This document shows positions 8,632 to 16,483 of a DNA stretch of 37,841 bases, piece by piece; the first letter of the stretch is position 1; each line of letters starts with the position of its first letter. Made by a program: the position numbers and the translations under genes. The stretch is from a bacterium. GTDB lineage: Bacteria > Bacillota_I > Bacilli_A > Izemoplasmatales > Izemoplasmataceae. The notes under the pieces were generated by a model. That model was not told where the DNA came from. It saw only the letters and a program-made list of their open reading frames with translations, and ran no database searches. Where the stretch lies: NCBI GenBank assembly GCA_018400615.1, contig JAGYML010000001.1, positions 71,134 through 108,974 of the forward strand, written 5' to 3'.

Positions 8632-9856
8632 CGCTCTTTTAAGTGCCCGTCAAAGAAGACACAAGCATGCAGTTGATGTGACGCTTGATAGGGGGCTGCC
8701 TGTCATCATAGTCAAGCCCAATACCCCGGGTATTGAGAAGAATACAGTCGAATCCTCAATCATATTGAATACCGCAAGCGCGCTCATCAGCGCGCTTTTT
8801 GACATTGAAGCCGAAGTCCGCACGTCCAGTGTGGACGGGGATTACCATCTATTCGTAGTGAAACAAGAAGGTGAAGCGATTAAAAGAGTCACGGTCTATC
8901 TTGAGGATACCCACGTGCTTGGAAGGCTTATGGATATCGATGTATACGTGGAAGCCAAAGCCCTTTCGCGCACGCAATTTGGTTTGAAAAGACGCCTTTG
9001 TTTCATTTGTGAAAAAGAGGCTGCGGTTTGTGCGAGAAACCGTGCGCATCCTTTTAAGGAAATCAAGGCTTACATTGATTCGAAAGTACGCGGCTTTTTA
9101 TTGGACGCCCTCAGCAACGAAGTCGAACAGGCACTTTTGAAAGAGCTCTATTTGAGTCCGTGCTTTTCCCTTGTAGGCCCCTTTGGCTCAGGCATTCATA
9201 AAGACATGAACATTTCGCACTTTCTTACCTCCATTCAAACCTTGAAACCGCATTTCAGGCAATACCTTGCGATGGGCATGGAACTCGATAAAACCTTTCA
9301 TAAGATCAGGCCACTCGGTGTGCAAGGAGAAAAGGCCATGCTTGAAGCTACCCACCATGTCAATACCCACAAAGGGGCCCACTTCATTTTTGGTCTGGCC
9401 CTTCCTGTTTTCATGGATTCGGTCTTGAGAGGAGCCTCCTTTGACACGTTCAAGGTCGATTTGAAAGCCATGGGTGAGTACTTGGTGGAAAAGGATTTTG
9501 GAAAAATCAAAAAGCCCTTCACAACCGGTGAGCGTTTATACAAGACCCAAGGCATTCAAGGCATCAGAGGGGAAGCGCTCAAAGGGTTTCCAGGCGTGTT
9601 CGAATGGTACCCTAAAAAGGGCGAAAAAGGTGTCTTCAAGCTTTTAAGAATCATGGCGCGCATTGAGGATACGACGCTCATCAAGCGGAATCTCGATATA
9701 GAGGGTATGAAAAAAGCCTTGAAAGCCTGTGAAGAAGAGGATTTCAAAGCTATGGACAAACTTATGAATACTTACAGGTTGGCTTCGCCTGGGGGCGCGG
9801 CGGATATGCTTGCGTTTACCTTCTTTTTGGAAGCAAGCGATCACTTGTTGAAATAG
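8615..9856 (+). CDS. citXG: Fused CitX-CitG: prosthetic-group transferase and triphosphoribosyl-dephospho-CoA synthase
   Basis: This 413-residue protein joins two maturation enzymes. Residues 1 to about 160 match CitX (GRLMDIDVYV, then SRTQFGLKRRLCF and a C-x2-C-x6-C region followed by RNRAHP), which attaches the prosthetic group to CitD. Residues about 165-413 match CitG (GPFGSGIHKDM, VNTHKGAHFIFGLAL, YPGVF-like region), which makes the precursor from dephospho-CoA and ATP. Similar CitX-CitG fusions are known in other bacteria. The start is GTG 8615, supported by GAGGAGA (8600-8606). The CitG part is somewhat short. It is the last gene of the operon and overlaps the convergent radical SAM gene by 16 bases. 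Confidence 0.9.
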   Translation: MKKDIDALLSARQRRHKHAVDVTLDRGLPVIIVKPNTPGIEKNTVESSIILNTASALISALFDIEAEVRTSSVDGDYHLFVVKQEGEAIKRVTVYLEDTHVLGRLMDIDVYVEAKALSRTQFGLKRRLCFICEKEAAVCARNRAHPFKEIKAYIDSKVRGFLLDALSNEVEQALLKELYLSPCFSLVGPFGSGIHKDMNISHFLTSIQTLKPHFRQYLAMGMELDKTFHKIRPLGVQGEKAMLEATHHVNTHKGAHFIFGLALPVFMDSVLRGASFDTFKVDLKAMGEYLVEKDFGKIKKPFTTGERLYKTQGIQGIRGEALKGFPGVFEWYPKKGEKGVFKLLRIMARIEDTTLIKRNLDIEGMKKALKACEEEDFKAMDKLMNTYRLASPGGAADMLAFTFFLEASDHLLK

Positions 9857-10773
9857 AGGCCCTGATGGGTGTCTTTTTTTCTGAGCAGTTTATCGATTTC
9901 GTTCATGACCACGAGTTTTTTGAGCGTCCACTTCGGTGCAATCAGGGTGTCTCTAGGTGCGTCCCCACTGAGTCTGTGAATAACGACCTCAGGATTGAGT
10001 CTTTCTATTTGTTTCACCGTGATGGCTGTATATTCTTCAAGTGTCAGCATGTGAAAGGGGCTTTCCCTGTAATATTTTGCGAGTGCGGTATGCTCCATGA
10101 CATGCAACATGTGAATCTTTAAACCCTGAATATCAAGCGTATTCAGGTGATCAATTGTCTTAAGCATGTCCGCTTCACTTTCACCCGGCAATCCGTTGAT
10201 GATATGCACCACGACTTCAATGCCTCTTTGGCGCACGGCCTTGAGGGCCTTCTCAAAGCACGCAAGATCATGCCCTCGGTTGATGAAGGCCGCACTTTTT
10301 TCATGAATGGTCTGCAGTCCGATTTCAAGTTGAACGGGCTTGACTTTATTGAGGGCGTCAAGCAAATCAATGACGTCTTCACCAAGTGCATCACACCGTG
10401 TTGCTATGGCGATGCCCACCACGGAGTCATCATAAAATTGCGCGGCTTCAAAGAGGGGTTTCAAAGTCTCCACTGGGGCATAGGTATTCGTATTGGCCTG
10501 AAAATAAGGCATGGTGTACGCATCGGGCCACTTCTTGAGCATTCGGCTCTTGATGGTTTCAAACTGCGTTTTCAAGTCCATGGCCTTGTCAGCTGTGAAA
10601 TCGCCGCTTCCACTTGGAGAACAGTAAATGCAGCCCCCTGTCCCTTTTGTGCCATCTTTGTTTGGACAGGTAAAACCGCCATCCAGAGGAACCTTGAAGA
10701 CTTTTTTACCAAAGCGGAGCTTGTATGAATCACTCAGGGTGTTGTAGCGTTTTTCGCCGTTAAATGCATGCAT
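9841..10773 (-). CDS. Radical SAM protein of the YhcC/YtqA family
   Basis: This 310-residue protein belongs to the family of E. coli YhcC and B. subtilis YtqA. The iron-sulfur cysteines are in CPNKDGTKGTGGCIYC, a C-x11-C-x2-C arrangement that is long compared with classic CxxxCxxC and typical of this family. Other blocks are YFQANTNTYAP, EIGLQT, HIINGLPGE and KIHMLHVM. YtqA has been linked to wobble-uridine tRNA modification, but I cannot confirm that role here. The ATG at 10773 follows AGGTGA by five bases; a GTG nine bases earlier overlaps that site and is unlikely. This is the only minus-strand gene, convergent to the cit genes. Confidence 0.88.
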   Translation of the reverse strand: MHAFNGEKRYNTLSDSYKLRFGKKVFKVPLDGGFTCPNKDGTKGTGGCIYCSPSGSGDFTADKAMDLKTQFETIKSRMLKKWPDAYTMPYFQANTNTYAPVETLKPLFEAAQFYDDSVVGIAIATRCDALGEDVIDLLDALNKVKPVQLEIGLQTIHEKSAAFINRGHDLACFEKALKAVRQRGIEVVVHIINGLPGESEADMLKTIDHLNTLDIQGLKIHMLHVMEHTALAKYYRESPFHMLTLEEYTAITVKQIERLNPEVVIHRLSGDAPRDTLIAPKWTLKKLVVMNEIDKLLRKKDTHQGLYFNK

Positions 10774-10796
10774 GAAATTCACCTCGATGGTATTTT

Positions 10797-10835
10797 ATCA
10801 TAATTTATTTCAAAAAAGGCCCAATGTGTTATAAT
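10797..10835. promoter_or_regulatory. Divergent promoters for the radical SAM and membrane protein genes
   Basis: On the plus strand an extended -10 box TGT-TATAAT (TATAAT at 10830-10835) serves the gene at 10853, with AGGTGA just before its ATG and a very short leader. On the minus strand TTGGGC (complement of 10819-10824), a 16-bp spacer and TATGAT (complement of 10797-10802) could serve the radical SAM gene. The two promoters are interleaved. Confidence 0.5.
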
Positions 10836-10852
10836 GTTTTCTAGGTGATAGT

Positions 10853-11662
10853 ATGTTAGAACGCGTGAAAACTTCGATTATTGCGCCCGGCAATTTAATC
10901 AAATACCGAAACGACCGCCTTTACAAGGTGTTTTTATATATGCTTTTCTTTGCGGTACTCATGACAACAAGCACCATCATCATGCTCATAAGTTTCAACG
11001 GCATTGACGGTGCGACAAAAAGAGCCATAGAAAACAATTACCAGCCACCGGAAAATGCCTGTGTAATTGAAGACAGTACGCTTTCATGTGATGAACCCAT
11101 GAGCCATGTAGCGTATGAAGGCTTTGGCACGGAATTCATAATCGATTCGAATCCATCGCTCGATACCAGCGACTACAGTGGATTTACATATACATTTGTA
11201 CTGCATGGGGATAGTTTGCATGCGGTCGTATTGGGAATGAGTGTCGAAGAAATTCCCATCAGTTCGCTTGATTCGTCTTTGCATAATCTGGACTTGAATC
11301 CGGGGGAAGCAGAAGAAGACGCCTTTTTTGACGCCATATTCGATACCGTTGATGAGACCATCGTGGATACAAAACCCTTGTGGGGCACGGTCATGATCAT
11401 CACGAATCTGATTTCGGCTCTGTTTTTATTCAACATGTTTGTTTTGATCAACACCTTCCTAATTCAAAGGCGCATGCAGAAAGTACCGTTCAAGCAAATG
11501 TATACGATGATGACCTATGCATCAACCTTGCTTTTCGTGGTCCTCGTTTTCGATTCCATGTGGCAACTTAATCTGTTCTTGTTCCTCATTTTGTTGCTTA
11601 TTGCATTCCGTCAGACTTCAAAACTGACACTTGAAATCCAAAAACGCCTTTACAAGCGATGA
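10853..11662 (+). CDS. DUF1189-like membrane protein
   Basis: I recognise no specific function. The 269-residue protein has one N-terminal membrane segment (about residues 25-48), an acidic extracytoplasmic domain of about 125 residues with two cysteines (Cys-Val-Ile-Glu and Ser-Cys-Asp-Glu context), and three or four C-terminal segments (about 178-205, 215-236, 238-255) followed by a basic tail. This layout fits the DUF1189 family found in Bacillota. The ATG follows AGGTGA by five bases. The gene stands alone between its own promoter and the leuS leader, with no visible terminator after it. Confidence 0.6.
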   Translation: MLERVKTSIIAPGNLIKYRNDRLYKVFLYMLFFAVLMTTSTIIMLISFNGIDGATKRAIENNYQPPENACVIEDSTLSCDEPMSHVAYEGFGTEFIIDSNPSLDTSDYSGFTYTFVLHGDSLHAVVLGMSVEEIPISSLDSSLHNLDLNPGEAEEDAFFDAIFDTVDETIVDTKPLWGTVMIITNLISALFLFNMFVLINTFLIQRRMQKVPFKQMYTMMTYASTLLFVVLVFDSMWQLNLFLFLILLLIAFRQTSKLTLEIQKRLYKR

Positions 11663-11665
11663 ACC

Positions 11666-11694
11666 TTGTATTAGAATTATTTCTGTGATAGACT
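11666..11694 (+). promoter_or_regulatory. Promoter of the leuS T-box leader
   Basis: TTGTAT (11666-11671), a 17-bp spacer and TAGACT (11689-11694) with an extended TGA just upstream. Transcription would begin near 11701, shortly before the T-box Stem I region. Confidence 0.5.
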
Positions 11695-11717
11695 GAATGC
11701 ACTTAAATAATAAAGAT

Positions 11718-11921
11718 AGTGATTTGGAAAAAGTAGCGAACACGTGTATTTCAAGAGACCCGGTGGCGCTGTAAACCGGGAATAGACATTCGTGAACTCG
11801 TCCAATGAATTCTGCAGGCAAAACCTGCGGCGTCTCCTGCGTTAAAGGATTGAGTGCCTCAGGGCAGTCAAGGTGGTACCGCGGAATATTTCGTCCTTGC
11901 ATTTTATGCAGGGACTTTTTT
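11718..11921 (+). promoter_or_regulatory. T-box leader, tRNA-Leu responsive, controlling leuS
   Basis: The conserved T-box AAGGTGGTACCGCG is at 11870-11883. The distal Stem I loop (CCCGGTGGCGCTGTAAACCGGG region, about 11758-11780) precedes a specifier loop in which GAA is followed by CTC (11797-11799), a leucine codon that fits the downstream gene. The terminator is a 10-bp stem (11893-11902 with 11906-11915) followed by six T residues. Uncharged tRNA-Leu should stabilise the antiterminator and allow leuS expression. Confidence 0.95.
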
Positions 11922-11944
11922 AATCATAAAGGAGGCTACAAACC

Positions 11945-14353
11945 ATGAAATACAATCCAAAAGCCATAGAAAAGAAATGGCAGGCCCATTGGTATGACAA
12001 TGGCATGTTCAACGCTGAAGACTTCAATGAACGTCCCAAATACTACGCACTTGTGGAATTTCCCTATCCTTCTGGTTCAGGGATGCATGTAGGGCATATC
12101 AGAGCCTACACAAGTCTTGAAATCGTGGCTCGCAAACGCCGCATGGAAGGGTACAATGTACTGTTCCCAATCGGGTTCGACGCGTTCGGACTTCCTACTG
12201 AGAACTACGCGATGAAAGAACAGGTCCACCCTCGCAAGGTGACCGATCAAAACATCGCGACATTTACCAAACAGCTCAAACGTGCGGGATTCAGTTTTGA
12301 CTTTGACCGCATGGTTGATACTACGGATCCAAGCTATTACAAGTGGACCCAGTGGATTTTCCTGCAACTATTCAAAAAAGGCCTCGCCTATAGAAACAAA
12401 ACCCATGTCAACTACTGTCCTTCTTGCAAGGTTGTGCTTTCCAATGAGGAAAGCCAGGGCGGGCTTTGTGACCGATGTGGAACCCCCGTGCTTCAAAAGG
12501 AAAAAGATGTTTGGTTCTTGAAAATCACGGATTATGCAGACCGTCTTCTTGAAGGCCTGGATGAACTTGAAACGCTCCCGAGAATCAAACGCGAACAAAG
12601 AAATTGGATTGGCAAATCCGTAGGGGCGGAAGTGCTTTTCGACGTTCCTGGTGCGAAGGCTCCACTCAAAGTCTTCACCACCCGTCCAGATACCCTCTTT
12701 GGTGCCACCTTCATGGTCGTCGCGCCTGAACATCCACTGCTTGATGAAATGAAAGATACCATTGAAAACTTTGACGCGATCGAGGATTACCGAGAAAAAG
12801 CCGCTCAGAAAACCGACTTTGAAAGAACCGAACTTCAAAAAGACAAAACAGGGGTTGAAGTAAAAGGGCTCAACGCTCTCAATCCGGTAACTAAAGAAAA
12901 CATCCCAGTGTTCGTAGCGGATTATGTCATGATGGATTACGGTACCGGGGCCATCATGGCCGTACCGGCGCATGATGATCGCGATTATGAATTCGCCAAA
13001 ACCCACGACCTTTCCATCGTCCAGGTTATCGACGGTGGCGATATCAAAGAAGAAGCCTACACTGACGTGAGCGAAGGCACCATGATGAACAGTGGCTTTT
13101 TAAATGGCATGAATGTGAAAGAGGCCATTGATGCCATGATTGACTACCTCATGCAAAACAGCATTGGGGAAAAGGCCATCAACTTCAAGATGAAAGACTG
13201 GGCGTTCAACCGTCAGCGTTACTGGGGTGAACCGATTCCAATCGTGCACTGTGAAACATGTGGCATGGTTCCAGTTGATGAAAAAGATCTGCCTGTCACC
13301 CTGCCCGATCTTGAAAAATTCGAACCGGGTGAAGACGGAGAAAGCCCCCTTTCAAAAGCTGAGGACTTCGTCCATACGACGTGTCCAAAATGCGGAGGCC
13401 CTGCCAAAAGGGAAACCGATACCATGCCTCAATGGGCAGGCTCAAGTTGGTACTTCCTGAGATACATCGATCCCCACAATGATGAAACGCTCGCGAATTA
13501 CCACAAACTCAAATACTGGCTTCCAGTGGATTGGTACAACGGCGGTATGGAACATGTCACACGCCACGTAATCTATTCACGGTTTTGGCATCAGTTCCTT
13601 TATGATATTGGGGTTGTGCCCACCAGGGAACCCTACAAAAAAAGAACTGCTCAAGGGCTCATATTAGGGCCTGATGGCGACAAGATGAGCAAGTCCAAAG
13701 GGAACGTGGTCGATCCGATTGATACCATTGAAAGGTATGGAGCCGATACCCTCAGAGTCTATACACTTTTCATTGGGGATTATGAACAACCAACCCCTTG
13801 GAGTGAAGACGGTGTCAAAGGCGCGAGACGTTTCCTCGATAAGGTATGGCGTCTTCAGGAAAAAGTCTTTGAAGATACGCAGGACGACAAAGCCCTTGTC
13901 ACACTGCTTCACAAAACCATCAAAGCGGTGGATGAAGACATTGAAAATATCAAGTTCAATACCGCCATCGCCAAACTCATGTCTTTCGTGAATGAAGCGG
14001 GCAAACAAACCGCGATCAGTTCAGAAACCTATACCACATTCCTGAAACTTCTCAATCCGTTTGCGCCCCATATCGCAGAAGAACTCAACAGTCTCACTGG
14101 CAACAAGGACAGTCTGGTTCACGCCACTTACCCTGAAGCGGATCCAAAGAAACTTGTGGAAGAAACCGTGACCATCGTTTTACAGGTCAATGGAAAAGTT
14201 CGTGATAAAATCGAAGTGGAAAAAGGCACTTCCAAGGAGTCCCTTGAAGCCCTTGCCAAAGAGAGTGAACGCGTGCAGAAATTCAGTGAAGACAAAACCA
14301 TTGTAAAAGTCATTGTCATCCCTGACAAACTTGTGAATATCGTAGCCAAATAA
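11945..14353 (+). CDS. leuS: Leucyl-tRNA synthetase
   Basis: This 802-residue class I synthetase charges tRNA-Leu. The HIGH signature appears as HVGH in SGSGMHVGHIRAY near residue 48, and KMSKS as DKMSKSKGN near residue 580. A zinc-type four-cysteine insertion (CPSCKVVL, then CDRCGTPV) and a CP1 editing region with TTRPDTLFGAT and GTGAIMAVPAHDDRDYEFA are present. Length is normal for bacterial LeuRS. The ATG follows AAGGAGG. Control is by the T-box leader directly upstream, and an intrinsic terminator closes the unit. Confidence 0.98.
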   Translation: MKYNPKAIEKKWQAHWYDNGMFNAEDFNERPKYYALVEFPYPSGSGMHVGHIRAYTSLEIVARKRRMEGYNVLFPIGFDAFGLPTENYAMKEQVHPRKVTDQNIATFTKQLKRAGFSFDFDRMVDTTDPSYYKWTQWIFLQLFKKGLAYRNKTHVNYCPSCKVVLSNEESQGGLCDRCGTPVLQKEKDVWFLKITDYADRLLEGLDELETLPRIKREQRNWIGKSVGAEVLFDVPGAKAPLKVFTTRPDTLFGATFMVVAPEHPLLDEMKDTIENFDAIEDYREKAAQKTDFERTELQKDKTGVEVKGLNALNPVTKENIPVFVADYVMMDYGTGAIMAVPAHDDRDYEFAKTHDLSIVQVIDGGDIKEEAYTDVSEGTMMNSGFLNGMNVKEAIDAMIDYLMQNSIGEKAINFKMKDWAFNRQRYWGEPIPIVHCETCGMVPVDEKDLPVTLPDLEKFEPGEDGESPLSKAEDFVHTTCPKCGGPAKRETDTMPQWAGSSWYFLRYIDPHNDETLANYHKLKYWLPVDWYNGGMEHVTRHVIYSRFWHQFLYDIGVVPTREPYKKRTAQGLILGPDGDKMSKSKGNVVDPIDTIERYGADTLRVYTLFIGDYEQPTPWSEDGVKGARRFLDKVWRLQEKVFEDTQDDKALVTLLHKTIKAVDEDIENIKFNTAIAKLMSFVNEAGKQTAISSETYTTFLKLLNPFAPHIAEELNSLTGNKDSLVHATYPEADPKKLVEETVTIVLQVNGKVRDKIEVEKGTSKESLEALAKESERVQKFSEDKTIVKVIVIPDKLVNIVAK

Positions 14354-14360
14354 CACTTTA

Positions 14361-14385
14361 AAGCCCTCATTTGAGGGCTTTTATT
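14361..14385 (+). terminator. Intrinsic terminator of leuS
   Basis: A perfect 9-bp inverted repeat (AAGCCCTCA with TGAGGGCTT) is followed by a T-rich tail, seven bases after the leuS stop. Confidence 0.9.
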
Positions 14386-14425
14386 TTAGATTATAAAATT
14401 TATGAAAACGGTTTATGATAAGGCG

Positions 14426-14454
14426 TTGCAACCTTTTTAAAAAAATGTTATAAT
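14426..14454 (+). promoter_or_regulatory. Promoter of the branched-chain amino acid fermentation operon
   Basis: TTGCAA (14426-14431), a 17-bp spacer and TATAAT (14449-14454) with an extended TGT. This is a strong sigma-A-type promoter with a predicted start near 14461. Confidence 0.85.
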
Positions 14455-14461
14455 CTCTATG

Positions 14462-14475
14462 TAAAAACGCTTTCA
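14462..14475. promoter_or_regulatory. cre-like CcpA operator at the bcd transcription start
   Basis: TAAAAACGCTTTCA matches TGWAARCGYTWNCW at 13 of 14 positions (G replaced by A at the second). It begins seven bases after the -10 box, nearly the same placement as the cre-like site in the glm promoter. Repression by CcpA in the presence of sugars is the expected effect. Confidence 0.6.
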
Positions 14476-14519
14476 TGGATTGCGTTTGACCGAATCCAAA
14501 AATCAAGGAGGATTTTTTT

Positions 14520-15596
14520 ATGAAGAAATTTGAATACATGGAAAAGCACGGGTATGAACAGCTTGTGTTTTTTTATGACAAGACCACGGGCCTAAAGGGG
14601 ATAACCTGCATTCACAACACCACACTCGGCCCGGCACTTGGTGGCACCAGGCTATGGAATTACGAAGATGAAGAAGCCGCAACTTTGGACGTACTTCGTC
14701 TGGCGCGAGGCATGACCTACAAGGCAGCCGCAGCCGGGCTTAATCTGGGAGGCGGGAAAACCGTGCTGTTCGGTGACGCTTCCAAAGTAAAAAGTGAAGC
14801 CTACTTCAGAGCGCTTGGGCGTTATGTGCAAACCCTTCAGGGACGCTACATCACCGCTGAAGATGTCAACACCTCGACCAAGGATATGGATTATGTCCAT
14901 ATGGAAACCGATTATGTTGTAGGGCTTGAAGGTAAAAGCGGAAACCCTTCACCCGTGACCGCACTCGGTGCGTATCATGGAATCCGTGCGTCATTGATGA
15001 AAAAATACGGAGATGATTCCGTAGAAGGAAAAACCTTTTCCATTCAAGGTGCGGGTCAGACCGGCTATTACCTGATCGGCTATCTGTTGGAAGCCAAAGC
15101 GAAAAAAATCTATTTCACCGAAATCAATGAAGATCATATCAAAAAAGTTCAAGACAAATACCCTGAAGTGGAATTTGTCAAACCGGATGATATCTATGGA
15201 CTCGATGTTGATGTATTCTCACCGTGTGCGCTTGGTGGCATGCTGAACGACGAGACCATTCCAAAACTCAAAGCGCCGATTGTGGCGGGAACGGCCAACA
15301 ACATCCTTGAAGAAGAAGACAAACACGGTAAGATGCTCAAAGACAAAGACATTCTTTATGCCCCTGATTTCGTCATCAATGCAGGCGGACTCATAAATGT
15401 TTACAATGAACTTTCACCTTCAGGCTATATTGAAGAAAAAGCCATTCGTGAAGTGGAACGCATCTATGACAGACTGCTCGAAATCTTTGACATTGCCGAA
15501 AAAGAAGACGAACATACCCAACGGGCTGCAAAAATATTCGCCAAGAAACGTATCGAAACAATCAACCATCTGCGTGCAAACTACGTTAAGCGCTGA
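14520..15596 (+). CDS. bcd: Leucine dehydrogenase (Glu/Leu/Phe/Val dehydrogenase family)
   Basis: This 358-residue NAD-dependent enzyme oxidatively deaminates leucine, valine or isoleucine to the 2-oxoacid. It aligns along its length with Bacillus Bcd/leucine dehydrogenase: TTLGPALGGTR, ARGMTYKAAAAGLNLGGGK with the substrate lysine, ITAEDVNTSTKDMD, the dinucleotide motif GAGQTG, and DFVINAGGLINVYNE. The length matches leucine dehydrogenase (about 365), not glutamate dehydrogenase (about 420-450). AAGGAGG lies eight bases before the ATG. It is the first gene of the operon, feeding 2-oxoacids to the ferredoxin oxidoreductase downstream. The TGA overlaps the next ATG by one base. Confidence 0.92.
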   Translation: MKKFEYMEKHGYEQLVFFYDKTTGLKGITCIHNTTLGPALGGTRLWNYEDEEAATLDVLRLARGMTYKAAAAGLNLGGGKTVLFGDASKVKSEAYFRALGRYVQTLQGRYITAEDVNTSTKDMDYVHMETDYVVGLEGKSGNPSPVTALGAYHGIRASLMKKYGDDSVEGKTFSIQGAGQTGYYLIGYLLEAKAKKIYFTEINEDHIKKVQDKYPEVEFVKPDDIYGLDVDVFSPCALGGMLNDETIPKLKAPIVAGTANNILEEEDKHGKMLKDKDILYAPDFVINAGGLINVYNELSPSGYIEEKAIREVERIYDRLLEIFDIAEKEDEHTQRAAKIFAKKRIETINHLRANYVKR

Positions 15597-16237
15597 TGAA
15601 ACGCATTACAATCATCACCGGTCATTATGGATCAGGTAAGTCGGAGATTGCCATCAACCTGGCAATCTCCCATTCGCTTGACATGCTCATAGATTTGGAT
15701 GTGGTCAATCCCTATTTCAGAAGCCGAAGTGCCCATGGCGTTTTAAAGGCCCATGGTGTCGAACTCATAGGGTCCACACTGGATAAGTCAAGTGGAAGCG
15801 ATCTGCCCTACATATCCTCAAAAGGACGCATGCCCTTTGTAAAAAAGGATGTGCGCGCCATTTATGACCTGGCAGGAAGTGTTTCAGGGGCCAAGGTGAT
15901 GATGCAATACAATGATTACGTTGATAAAGAAGACTATGATCTCTTCTTGAGCGTCAATGTCTATAGACCCGAGACGGCTGAGAAGGAAGCCATTATGCAC
16001 ACCATCGCCATGATTGAAGGCGCCTCGCAGATGACAGTCACCGGGCTTATCAACAACGCAAATCTGATGAACGAAACAAAAGAGGCACACTTGCTTCACG
16101 GCCAGAGAGTTCTAAAAGAAGTCAGTGAAGCTTTGAATATCCCCATCGTTTACACATGCCACGACAGATCGTGGACACCCAAACAGGCTTATGAGGGTGA
16201 ACTTTTCCCGCTTACATTGTATGTGAAAAGCGGATAG
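15596..16237 (+). CDS. P-loop ATPase of unknown function in the 2-oxoacid oxidoreductase operon
   Basis: This 213-residue soluble protein has a Walker A motif GHYGSGKS near its N-terminus and a MinD/ParA-like LIDLDVVNPYFRSR region that could be the switch or deviant Walker B strand. I do not know its function. It is translationally coupled to bcd (TGATG) and lies directly upstream of the ferredoxin subunit, which suggests a role in assembling or maturing the iron-sulfur oxidoreductase. That is an inference from context. No membrane segment or cysteine cluster is seen, so it is not itself an obvious Fe-S scaffold. Confidence 0.7.
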   Translation: MKRITIITGHYGSGKSEIAINLAISHSLDMLIDLDVVNPYFRSRSAHGVLKAHGVELIGSTLDKSSGSDLPYISSKGRMPFVKKDVRAIYDLAGSVSGAKVMMQYNDYVDKEDYDLFLSVNVYRPETAEKEAIMHTIAMIEGASQMTVTGLINNANLMNETKEAHLLHGQRVLKEVSEALNIPIVYTCHDRSWTPKQAYEGELFPLTLYVKSG

Positions 16238-16246
16238 GAGGCAGTT

Positions 16247-16471
16247 ATGGCAGCAAAAGGAAGAATCATCATTGAACAAGACAAGTGCAAAGGGTGTGAC
16301 CTTTGCACACATTATTGCCCGGTGAATATACTGGAACTCGATACTTCGACGACCAATGCACTCGGCTATACCCCGCTCAAAGTTACCGATCCCGATAAAT
16401 GCATCGCCTGTTCATTCTGTGCGATGATGTGCCCTGATGGCGTCATCACCGTAGAACGGTTCAATAAGTAA
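16247..16471 (+). CDS. vorD: 2-oxoacid:ferredoxin oxidoreductase, ferredoxin-like delta subunit
   Basis: This 74-residue protein has two [4Fe-4S] cysteine motifs, CKGCDLCTHYCP and CIACSFCAMMCP, which pass electrons from the thiamine centre to ferredoxin. The gene lies nine bases after the P-loop gene, with AGGAGG before its ATG, and 12 bases before the next subunit. Small size and position fit the delta subunit of the KorDABC/VorDBAC type. Confidence 0.92.
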   Translation: MAAKGRIIIEQDKCKGCDLCTHYCPVNILELDTSTTNALGYTPLKVTDPDKCIACSFCAMMCPDGVITVERFNK

Positions 16472-16483
16472 AGGAGGCCCAAA

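Noticed and set aside
5124-9856. Citrate fermentation operon
   Set aside because: citDEF/citC/citXG could mean citrate lyase, but the genes are translationally coupled to glutamate mutase and methylaspartate ammonia-lyase, and no citrate transporter, oxaloacetate decarboxylase or citAB regulator is present.
10774-12000. Long minus-strand frames over leuS and the T-box
   Set aside because: They are shadows of leuS codon usage with no ribosome binding sites and no recognisable domains.
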